From Syngnathus acus (taxonomy: Eukaryota > Chordata > Actinopteri > Syngnathiformes > Syngnathidae): DNA of 64,000 nucleotides. Location of the stretch: assembly GCF_901709675.1 (NCBI RefSeq), contig NC_051106.1:9248001-9312000 (forward strand), written 5' to 3'. Of this stretch, positions 36,901 to 47,015 are shown piece after piece. Under the pieces are notes generated by a model. That model searched no databases and had not been told where the DNA came from. It saw nothing but the letters and a program-made list of their open reading frames with translations. Made by a program: the position numbers and the translations under genes. Each line of letters begins with the position of its first letter. Within the stretch, counting starts at the first letter, position 1.

Positions 36901-38933
36901 TCATGCCCTCGCCCGGCCCGGCCCCGCATGCAGCCCCCCCTGTGCTTTTGTAGGCTCAGGGTTAATCTTTTAAAGGCCGGAGCTTGGGACGTTTCCCCTC
37001 CTACCTATTGCAGCTAAAATATACTACCACACAGTCACTAGAGTTGTACTTTTATTGCACCTTCTGTTTAAGTGCCGTGTACAGCCCAAAGCGCTGATGA
37101 CTCGACCAACCCTAAATCCCCTTTAGGAATTGGTTCACAGAGAAAAGTGCTATTTCTTAATCACGCTGTGTAAAAAATTAGCGAGCGTCTGATGGCCTGT
37201 ATTTCTGATTCCTTGACATGGATGTTGCTTATCTGTTTGCTCTCTCCTTCCATCTGTGCCTCACTTTCATGCACGCAAGAGAAATGCTAAGATGGAATCT
37301 TTCTTTCATTGCTTCTCGTCTGTATCGAGTATTTACGGGCCCCGTAAACATGTATTGATATTTAATGCTGCACTCAGCAGGACGGGGTCTGTTGTGCAGA
37401 TCTTGGAAGGCTGTGTTTCTCCAAAAGTCAGACAAAGAATAGCAATGACAAAGGTGCGAGAAGAAACTAAATGGCCCAGAGAGGCCACACAGCTGTATGC
37501 TTTTTGCCCAGTGTAGCATCTGCAGAACAGACTGTGAGCTTTGACTCCATCTGACCTGGAGAGGAGACATCTTAGTGCATCAATTTGCCAGATGCTAGGT
37601 TAAATTGACCATATAATCGAATGCGGTCAAATACGAGAACTGTATCAGAATTACAACTTAATCACTTTCTGAACTATTTTGCAAGTAGTTTATTTGTTAT
37701 ACTGGGTTTAGTCAATCAATTTTCTCATATTGATTTATTTTATTTAAAGCGCCATGCATGACATTGAATAAATGCAAAAACAAAATGACAATACAATCTC
37801 AAAATATTTATGCGACTTAAACGTGAGTTTAGGTCGTAAATAAAAGAGCGTAGCGCATAAAAAGTGGTAATCCAGATTTTTATGGACATTTGACGATCAT
37901 CTCGATTTTCTATCGTGTGCTGCAACTGGATGATACCGTGTTGCACTTTTTTTCATCAGAATTCAGATCCACCCATATGCGATCTAAGATTTAATGTATG
38001 CCAGTAATTAGCCACCCGAGTCCGCATTTTACTTGTGGAGTAAATGTAAATGCATTAAAAAGAGGCACAATTATAAAAACACTTTCAGACGTGATTGGTT
38101 TAAAATCATCTCAAATGTTACAGTGCAAATAAAAGTCTATTGTTCAAGGCGACGCAGCCGAATAAAAGTTTTGGAATGTTCTTAAGGACAAGCCATATTC
38201 CAAATGAATTTGCCGTTATTTCTTTGAGTCGTGAAGAACTAAAAGACATGTTTTGTGTGTCTCTAACTACCCTAATGCCTTCTTCCCAAAGGAGAATGCA
38301 TCCTCAAAGAAAACATACACTTGATTCAGTGGGCTGTGCAGAACCCAAACGTGGGGCGCCCACACGCACACCAACGGACCATTGATCGGCTCGTCAATCA
38401 AGAGCCAATGAGGATGGCCAGCGGCCACCAACACTCAGGTTATTGTGTGCGTTGACCCCGGGGTCAGCAGTAAGTAGCTGAAGACTAAGGAACACACAAA
38501 AGGACAGCATCATGTACTTTCCACATACAGTTGCGTTGCCGCCGGCACCGTTCTGAATGGACACATGGCAGGCCTATCCACAGATGGGGCAGAGACATGG
38601 AGGGCTGGGTGGGGGGGGGCACCTGCGTTTCTTGTGTGTTCGTTGCCATGGTGAGGCTGCGCAAGCGGAGGTAACAGACTGAAACAATGGTGCTGATGAA
38701 AGCAACAGTCGTGCCTGGGCTTCGGGGATGAAGATTATTGGGTGTGCAAGTCGCCGATTCTATCAGACGGGATAACACAGAGAGAAGGAGGGGTGCACGG
38801 AGGGGACACGGGCGGGGTGCACAAAGTGGCAGAAGTTTGCAGACTGCCGACACAATGCCACTCACATGCCTCAGTGAGTGGCCAACTGTTCAAAAGTGTG
38901 ACATGCACGCTGCCAAAGCAACACAATGTGGCT

Positions 38934-38950
38934 GCGTGCGTGCGTGCGTG
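38934..38950. repeat. Microsatellite (GCGT)n
   Basis: This is about four perfect GCGT units, a potential Z-DNA-forming purine-pyrimidine alternation. Confidence 0.85.
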
Positions 38951-39896
38951 TCTGCTGGTTTGTTTGTTTTGCATTGATCAAGATTAGGGACATGCTAATG
39001 AGACTTGTTATTTTCAGGGGGGATCTACCCTTGCATGCATTCATACTCTTTAATTAGATGATCAGACAATTTAGCATCGCTGACCTTTGAAAGAATCTAA
39101 AAACAGTATTATGGTAGAGATAATCCAGAGCATCAACTCTACACACAATATATATTTGCATATAATATAGATTAGATTTACACATCAGGGTATTATTTGC
39201 AATTTATTTGATTTTTAAAAAGCAATAAAAAAAATCATTGGTCAATGAATTCTTTTTATATATATATAATTTTTTACAGGCGTATTTGTCAGCTAAGGGG
39301 ATGCTTATGGTTTGCATTTGGGACTTTTAAGAGGCTAAACAAATGTGCGTTGATAGTCTCAGGAAGAAACCATTATTAGCATCTGTACAAACGGAAGGGC
39401 AACATCTGGATCAGGGCCCTACACCTCCTGACGAGGATCTGCACAGCAACCCGTTCTGCACTTTCACAATGCCGCCCTCAGGCTAGTCTTTTCCACCCTC
39501 CGTTTTCCCCCCGGGGTAATTTATGAAGTTCTATCAGCATGGCCTAGCCAATGTATGGGGCAGCCTGCTGACTGAGCCCATTCAAGGCAAGAAGACAAGG
39601 CACGGATTCCTTTTATCCGGCTGATAATCGGCACTTCTCCGTATCCTTCTCGTGGTTCCCCTCGCCCTGCAGCCCTCCTCAGCATGTGATCTTGCTTTAA
39701 GATGAAGGGGAAAGTTATTGGGCTCTTAAGTCCCCCATAAACATCCGAGAGGATTTTCATCGCATTGTGTTTTTTTTGTCATAGCTGAAATGATGGCGTT
39801 GTCGCTGGCAGTGTAAACGAATAAATCACAGGACAGAAATAACAAAGAGCAGCAGCACTGAAACGCTTCGCATCCCGTTTGGACACCATATTATTA

Positions 39897-40032
39897 TTCA
39901 ACACATCCCGGTCAACGTGGGAGATGTTAAAATTAAAATCCAATCCAATCCTGCTCAGGGTGCCTTAATTTTTCAACACATCCCGGTCAACGTGGGAGAT
40001 GTTAAAATTAAAATCCAATCCAATCCTGCTCA
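39897..40032. repeat. 75-bp tandem duplication, two copies
   Basis: A 61-bp segment from TTCAACACATCCCGG to CAATCCTGCTCA occurs at 39897-39957 and again at 39972-40032 without a mismatch. The repeat period is 75 bp, and the intervening 14 bp are not part of the match. The duplication is recent or under constraint, and it lies about 3 kb upstream of olig4. Confidence 0.93.
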
Positions 40033-42663
40033 AGATATTAAAGGAGAAACTTTACTATCTTTGATATTCAAGTGCCGGACAAAAAAATGGAGCTAAACAA
40101 AAGCAGCTGGATTCTCCAAGGGGAACGCTCTCAACCAACATGGCCAGATTAAAGCCCATGTGTGCGTGCGTGTACAGAAGATGTAGCCCACTGATCCAGT
40201 TGAACAATAGCCAGCAGAGAGTGAAGGAAGCCTTTGGGTCCACACCGCAGGTTTGCCTTTCAGCTTAACACTTCATTGAGCCATGATAGGCCTTAATCTA
40301 GCCTGATCCTCAGTCGCTACAAGCATATGCCCTCATTTTCTGGTCACCTGAGCACTTTCATTGGCGTGCACACCAAGGGGGTCTCTAAACCTTAAGAACG
40401 TCTGTCCGTCAGCGAGCCCCCCCAATTGGATGTAAGGTCCCGAAAGGTGGCGAACAGAGAAGAAAGTCAAACAGCCAAACGCAGGGTTAAAAATTGGAGG
40501 ATTATGTGGAAACATGGAGGGTGGCTACGCATTCATTTGTAAAACGCAAAAGCTCAAAGACGCTTGTGTCTCTCTGTGTGGCCCGTTGCCTCTGCAAACA
40601 CATGAATAAAAATAAGAGCGATTTCTTTCACTCATGCATACATCTGTGGTCCAAGCGAGAGATTATGATGAGGTGTCCTTTATTCCGCTGGAGCCCCTAA
40701 ATCATCTCCAGATATGTGGATAGCAACTGTTCATTTACAAACACACAGTTGCTCCGGCTTACATCTCAATGTATAAATGAGTAGCATGCTCCAAAATCTG
40801 ATCTCAGTTCGACTGAATTGGACCTTTAAACAGGCAATGACTTTACACGCAGCCATTAAAATGTCTGAAAAGGCCGCAGAAGAATGAAATCGGGTGCCAT
40901 TGAGTCCGGCATAGTTAATTAGGATCTGACCCAATTAGTGAAGGGAAATCCAGAAGCCATGTTGGCGCCGAGCCTAACGATGGGAAAATCCATATGCTCC
41001 AAATAAACGGCCCATGTTGCCGCTCGAGGTTCTCCAATTATAATATCACTACACGCTGGCAGGGCCAAAGCAGCCCGTGGGGCCCCCTGATGGCGCTCTA
41101 GCGGGGGGTCCTCGGGGCCCCCTTCATTCCCATTCGGTCTTTGAGAAGCACACACTGGAAAGTATATCTTACACTGCATCAGTGGAGACCATACACTGTG
41201 CATGTAAATAAAGGCACACCGTTATAGACGTTGGACGTTTGTCGTCAGTCGGAACCACCGTCCAGCAGAATGTGTTGTGTCAGGTCAAGAAAAAAAGATG
41301 AGATAAAAAAAAGTCAACTGCAGCATAAACGTGAATTCTGAAGGTTTTCTAAATTTGAAATAGAAGCTAATAATATTTGGCACATCCAAAGTCCTCAACA
41401 TGCTTTGGAGACAATGTTCGCCCTGGTAACATCAGATAAGTGTGATAATATATTTGGATGAATGGAATGTGAAATAAATAAATGGACCTATTTATATAAT
41501 AATGAAATCCATATTATGACCTGCTAAAGAATGGGCTTGTTCCAGTATCTAAAAAAATGATCTAAAGCTTGATATAGCTATCAGAAATAGAAATTTTAGG
41601 TGGGAAATATGCTATCCGCTGATTTCCACTTAAAATGGAAGCAGCATCGTGTCCACGGGAGAGTGCAAGTGTCTTTATGGTTGAATTAGGGGAAGACAAT
41701 GCAGTGCCCACTCTTTAGTATCTTTTTAACTACCTCCTCCCCGCTTGCAGGGCCCCCTTCCAGTGATAGTGATGCAATTTCGCAGACTGTTTAGAGAGCC
41801 AAGTCAAATTTATCTGACCTCTTTTGTTTTGGCCTCTGGTTGAATTGTATCTAGTCTGCCATTAACACTCCTCTTTACATGTTCAAGCAGCTCATATGGT
41901 GCTTCATGCCTCTCCTATAGCGTCGCATAGATACCATATGTAAATAAGGCCTCGGAGGCATCATATATCTGCTGCTATGGCGCAGGGCGTCAGGGACATG
42001 CTCTGCCACACTCTCACTTTTACTTCACTTTCATTGAATGTGCAAAAATAATAATATAAAACAACTATGGTAAAGGCGGGCTGTTGCGCTTATAAGAAAT
42101 CATCTCTGGAAAGTAGCCACCCTATTATTAAACTAAAATTCAGAAAATTATTACCATATATAAATATTATAATTATAAAACAATTCACATTTTCGAGACC
42201 ATCATTGTGTAAAGTATAATGAGCAAAATGGCACATGTTATTAATACATCATCATTATTATTTGAATATTTGATTTAAAATATGACTTTCCAGTTAAAGG
42301 ATTCGTTTGATGAACCACACATTCACCCAGCCATTGGTGTAATGACAATAAAATTGATCATTAAATCTAATGAAAGACAATGATTTAATTGTGATGCTTC
42401 CATATTCCAAATGCAATTAAAATGATTAAAATATTTGAAAAGGTTACAAAACAACTGATTTTCTTCAATATTTTCTGATTGGATTTACTTTTGAAAGTGT
42501 TCCATGTATGTAGAGCACTGTGTGATAAGTTCAATAAAAATGCAATTTCATAATCACAACAGTCTTATCTGGAATTAAGTTTTAACTCTCTTAGTTAACT
42601 AACTCTTTATGCTACTTAACACTGGGTTAACGTGTTGTGGTTCATTGGGGATGTTGGGGGAGA

Positions 42664-42681
42664 TGCTTGCTTGCTTGCTTG
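42664..42681. repeat. Microsatellite (GCTT)n
   Basis: This is about four GCTT units, roughly 190 bp upstream of the olig4 TATA box. Confidence 0.85.
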
Positions 42682-42851
42682 AAGAGGGGATAAATGTGTG
42701 TGTGTGTAGGAAGGTGCAATGGGGACCGCAGGACAACACGTTCGTGTGTGTGTGTGCGCGCCAGTCGAGGCTGAACATGTGGCCCTTCTGCAATTGGCTG
42801 TAGCTCTAAGTGTCTCATTATGCGCCTTATTGTTCCTTTGTTATGGTGGCT

Positions 42852-42859
42852 GTATAAAT
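42852..42859 (+). promoter_or_regulatory. olig4: TATA box of olig4
   Basis: TATAAATA lies 163 bp upstream of the olig4 start codon. It predicts transcription starting around 42880-42885 and a 5' UTR of about 130 bases. No intron is needed between it and the start codon, in keeping with the compact structure of Olig genes. The start site is inferred. Confidence 0.7.
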
Positions 42860-43014
42860 AGACCCCAATGGGCCCAGAGAATGACAGTTTAGACAGACTG
42901 GTCATCAGACTCAAAAAGCAAAGCGAGACTACTAGGAACACGCACACATTGAGAAAAACTGCAAAACATCTGAAATTTTTTTTTCCTTTTGGTGCCAGTC
43001 TTGCTTCAACCAAG

Positions 43015-43758
43015 ATGGATTCTGACGCTGGTTCCACCTACAGCCGCTCCTCATCCCCTGACCTGGTTGTGGATGACTCAGCTGGGAGCTTCTTCTCAAA
43101 CAAGATGTTTCAGACCTACTGCCACGAAAACCGCTCCGACAGAGAGGCCGACCAGAGCGGCGGCGGTAAAGCCCAAACCAGATCGCAGCTCAGCAAGGAT
43201 GAGGTGCAAGACCTGAGACTGAAAGTAAACAGTCGGGAGAGGAAGCGGATGCACGATTTGAATCAGGCCATGGACGGCTTGAGAGAGGTCATGCCCTACG
43301 CTCACGGCCCGTCGGTCCGCAAGCTTTCAAAAATCTCCACCTTGCTCCTTGCCCGAAACTACATCCTCATGCTGTCCAGCTCATTGGAGGAGATGAAGAA
43401 GCTGGTGGGGGACGTCTACGGAGCCAACCAGAGTCGCGCCGGCCACCCGTCCATCAACCCTGCTGCATCTGCACCTGCCCATCTCCCCCTGCATCCTCTG
43501 GCCCAGACTCTCCACTCTCTGGTGGGCAGCGCCCAGCACCATTCATCCACCCCGGGCACAACAGCAGTTCCATCTCCACACTCGCCTCCGTCGAGCAGCT
43601 TCCTTAGCTTCCACGCTCCGGTCCAGAGTCTTCTGAAGGACCCGCTCCACCTGACCAGCTCCTACAGGCATTTCCCCGGGATGCCCTGCCCATGCTCACT
43701 GTGCCAAACTTTGCCCACACCGACCTCTTCGTTGCACAGCTTGGCAATGAACAAGTAA
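43015..43758 (+). CDS. olig4: Olig-family bHLH transcription factor, probably Olig4
   Basis: This single exon encodes 247 residues. Olig proteins are nuclear bHLH factors, mostly repressors, that bind E-box DNA as dimers and pattern neural progenitors. The bHLH spans residues ~68-127: basic region NSRERKRMHDLN, the Olig-specific loop MPYAHGPSVRKLSK, then helix 2 with LLARNYILML. A C-terminal GMPCPCSLCQ motif (222-231) is shared with Olig2 and Olig3, and the Ser/Thr-rich N terminus begins MDSDAGS. The poly-His and Ala-rich tracts of Olig2/3 are missing, and Olig1 has a different loop, so Olig4 is the best fit. The frame is open for 49 codons upstream, but MDSDAG has the family start and a good context (CCAAGATGG). 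The bHLH assignment is very secure; the paralogue number is less so. Confidence 0.93.
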   Translation: MDSDAGSTYSRSSSPDLVVDDSAGSFFSNKMFQTYCHENRSDREADQSGGGKAQTRSQLSKDEVQDLRLKVNSRERKRMHDLNQAMDGLREVMPYAHGPSVRKLSKISTLLLARNYILMLSSSLEEMKKLVGDVYGANQSRAGHPSINPAASAPAHLPLHPLAQTLHSLVGSAQHHSSTPGTTAVPSPHSPPSSSFLSFHAPVQSLLKDPLHLTSSYRHFPGMPCPCSLCQTLPTPTSSLHSLAMNK

Positions 43759-44047
43759 CTGTGCAAGTGACAGCTGGCGTTTCCATCAAGATGAAGGAGC
43801 AAACGACATGAAGATCAACAAAGTGCGGACTTGATGACCGCACCGGCGCTGCAATTTGTACATAATGTAGATACATTTTCCGCCATGCAAACTGCTGCTA
43901 TTTTTTACGACCGGTCTCTTCTGTATTGCTTTAAGAGAAATATTCAAAATGCACAAGGGATTTTATCAAGAGTAGCAAATATTGTAATTTATCTGATGAA
44001 GAAACATTGTCAAAACGTCTTTTTGTAGAGGGTTTTTATTTTCCTAA

Positions 44048-44053
44048 ATTAAA
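44048..44053 (+). terminator. olig4: Candidate olig4 polyadenylation signal
   Basis: ATTAAA lies about 290 bases after the olig4 stop codon and is followed by T-rich sequence. It is the nearest standard signal I find, but other signals further on are possible. Confidence 0.45.
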
Positions 44054-46943
44054 TTTCTTATGATCATAACCTTTTGTGTGCTGACATTATTATATTTCCA
44101 TTCATGGGTTTTTAAAAGACCTTTTAAAGAGGTATACCATCTACCAAGTATTTTACAAGTTATGTTTTTCAGTTGAGTTATAAGGACAAGGACAAAAGCA
44201 GTGCAAGAAAAGTAGATTTAGGGTATCATTAGTTGCTAACCAGCTTTGGAGGCACCCATCGACCTCTCAAAGAGCAAAAGAGGGACAGAAGGCCGACACA
44301 AAGCGACAACACACAAGCTGAATGTGGTGTTTTTGGAGCTGGGGGACCATCCATCTTTACCTCAACAGGGTGTAGGAGATGAAAGGACAACACAGGCGCC
44401 AGGAAGCCGCGTCACTTTTGTCCTGCACAGGCGAGGGACGTAGCTATGTCCTTAAGATCTGGGACGACTATTTGTCACTGTCTCATCATGACTTGCTCAT
44501 CTGCACACAAAGGGCAACTATGTGGCCAGTCTATTTGAAGTCTTTTTTTAATAACATAATTAAGTTACTCTTGGTGTGAAATGTATTTGCACATAGACTT
44601 GATCAAAAGATGAATGGGCTAAAGTGCAAACACACTGATTACCATGAAGATGATTTCGGCAAACAACACCACAATGACTTGCCTTCACTTAGCAACAAAT
44701 CAAGCGTGTAAAATACATGCTTATCCTCCCACGGCTGACAGATGATCTGCAGATCAGGGGAGAAATGAAGAGATGTAACTCATTCTCAACCACCTTCCTC
44801 TTTGGGCCTCCTGCCTCTCCCGAGAGCCCTGAATGGGCTGGAACAATAGCCATGCGTGGGACACAAAGGCCGGGGGTGTCCGAGCTCTCGTGCCTGAGAC
44901 ACCCCCCCCCTCCCTCCATTCAATCTACATTTCATCATGGTAACAAGCGCTGTCAGGCCAAAAAGCCTGACACCCTCACTCAGCACAAAGGCGGTTAGCT
45001 CTAATATATGAGGCTATTGACAGTGTAAGGAGCCCCTGTCAGTGCTGGGGAATTGTCAGCTGTGGGATGTCTCAGTGGGGGGAGGCAGCTGCCAGGCAAA
45101 GCAAGCACTGAAGCTTCTGGCGTGCATGGGGACCGGCCGCCGTGGCTGCATCACCTGGTGCCTGTCCCCTGACACAGAGCAGAGGTCCTCCCTCCTGCAA
45201 GGCCCCTCCTTTTATCAGGGCACAGGTGGGAATGGGAAGCAGAACACATTGCGGAGATTAGTGGAAAGCGGCCTCCCTTTGGCCAAGGTAGATAATTAGA
45301 GACATTGACTTGTGCAAAGCTGGTGTTTCCTGATGGGCACCAGATGGTGTTAACCCACGGTGTGGCATCGGCAGTCTGGTGTGAACGTGTCTGTCTGGGG
45401 GTGGGTGGGTGGGAGTGCGCTGCGTAATGGATACCCTTCTTACATCATACAATATGGACAGGTCCTCTGTGGACCATTATGGGCTGTCATCAAGGCAATG
45501 TTAAGCAGCCTCAGCAGCTTTTGGTTGCAATGATGGATGAGGAGCAATGTTGCAGAAAAAGAATTCAACTTTCAAAATCGATCTCAAATTGTCATCTGCA
45601 CTGTAGCACTGGCTTCATTTTTTGTATTTGTATGAGTATTTCATTCATTTAACTGCATCTTCTCAATATGTTATTGAGTTGCTAACTATCTCATTTAGTA
45701 TACTAATATTTTTGCACTACAGTATAGTATTTGTATGTTAAACTGGTATTTTCTAATGTAAATGGAGTATAGTTCACTGTAAATTGTGTAACTTGGTAGA
45801 ACTAATTAATTACTTGATATTGTTAACAGATGGATATGGATTCAGATTGCGATCAATAGAGAAGCAGTTGTCTGTCTTGGCTCATTCAATGTGCATTGAC
45901 AGAGTTAATTGGCAGACTGAAAAACCCAATTAAGGCAAAAGAGACACTGGACAGAGGATACATATTGCAGGACATATGCACACATGGTGTAGCGTCTGGA
46001 TGAAGGCTATCGTCAATTAAGTGACAACACACTTACAGAGCTTTGTTGTCTGTTTTTTTTTTTTTTCATTTGAGTTTAGTAAAGCCAACAGACGACCCCC
46101 CAGCCCCCAAACACGGAATACATACTAATGAGTAGAAAGCACAGCTGCTGAGGGGTCAGGACACACATGCGACGCACAAACGCACGCACACACAGCCTGT
46201 CTAGAAGTCGTTCATCACGGCAGGGGTTGAACAACTGATAATTTTGGGGAGTTCATATTGTATAACATCATATTATGTGTTCAATGTTGCCCACTCAGCA
46301 TCCATTGGAGCCTGGTCATCCAGAAAGGATGATTCCTCCATCTGTGGTCCCTTCTCCAGTGTTCTTTTTCCCCCCTAATGGGGTTTTGGATTTTTCCTTG
46401 CTTGGTTTGGAGGGGATCATTAATATTTGTCAAATGTGGCCTGGTGTAGCCAATATGACATATGATTACATTTTTGCATATAATATTTTGCAGCTCAATG
46501 GTACCATGAGGCTTTAAAAAATAGTCAATTGTAAGATTAAAATATGTTGCTGTGCATTGACAGACATTTGGCATAATTTCATGGTAAATGCCTGTGCCAT
46601 TTTATTCCAGTTCTGGATAGATCCAGCAACATTTTTGGAGTTATGTAAACAATTGATAGATATTTACACCTTATAATATTGTATGGCAAATGATTGTCTG
46701 GTAACCTGTCCAGGACTTAACCATCTCTGCCTCAGGTATGCAGCTGAATTATAAAAACAACTAAAACGCGTAGTCTTTTAGAATTGGTCTTCTTAGACCT
46801 CCGTAGATAGTATAACGTGACGACAACAAAATAAACACGAGATCTAAAGTAAAAACTAAAGGTGACCAAAGTATATTATTAGAGTGATATGTTTTTACGT
46901 ATATGTCAATATATGATGATGAAGAGGCAGGTATAAACCGTTT
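44054..46943. other. Intergenic region between olig4 and bsdc1
   Basis: No gene is supported. Visible features are a C-rich run near 44903-44912, a T-run at 46053-46067 and a moderately GC-rich part (44720-45430) whose overlapping short frames on both strands have no recognisable domain. This stretch could hold olig4 or bsdc1 regulatory sequence. Confidence 0.5.
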
Positions 46944-47015
46944 TCGTCACGTGTATCGCTTTGACGTAACTGGGGTTAGAGTTCAGAATCCTGGTGATGA
47001 TGTCATCTCTAAAAG
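46944..47015 (+). promoter_or_regulatory. bsdc1: Inferred bsdc1 promoter and 5' UTR
   Basis: Just upstream of the bsdc1 start codon are GTCACGTG (46946-46953, an E-box), TTGACGTAAC (46961-46970, CRE-like) and a TGATGTCATC word near 46997-47008. This is typical of a TATA-less housekeeping promoter. The start of transcription is not determined. Confidence 0.5.

Larger units (their letters stand above)
33941..42851. other. Gene desert between fndc5 and olig4, proximal part
   Basis: No gene is supported. The longest frame, 151 codons at 35133-35588 on the minus strand, matches nothing I know. The parts around 36120-36420 and 40860-41200 are less AT-rich and contain homeodomain-type TTAATTA / CCAATTA words, so they are reasonable places to test for conserved enhancers. 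A 75-bp tandem duplication lies at 39897-40032. This is inference; no alignment was possible. Confidence 0.5.

Noticed and set aside
19101-42851. Search for hpca, the neighbour of FNDC5 in human.
   Set aside because: No frame shows EF-hand or hippocalcin sequence, so hpca is not in this window on either strand.
42868-43014. Upstream in-frame ATG that would add 49 residues to olig4.
   Set aside because: The added segment is basic and Thr/Lys-rich with a Phe run from a T-tract, unlike any Olig protein. It begins at or before the start of transcription predicted from the TATA box at 42852. MDSDAG at 43015 fits the family start.
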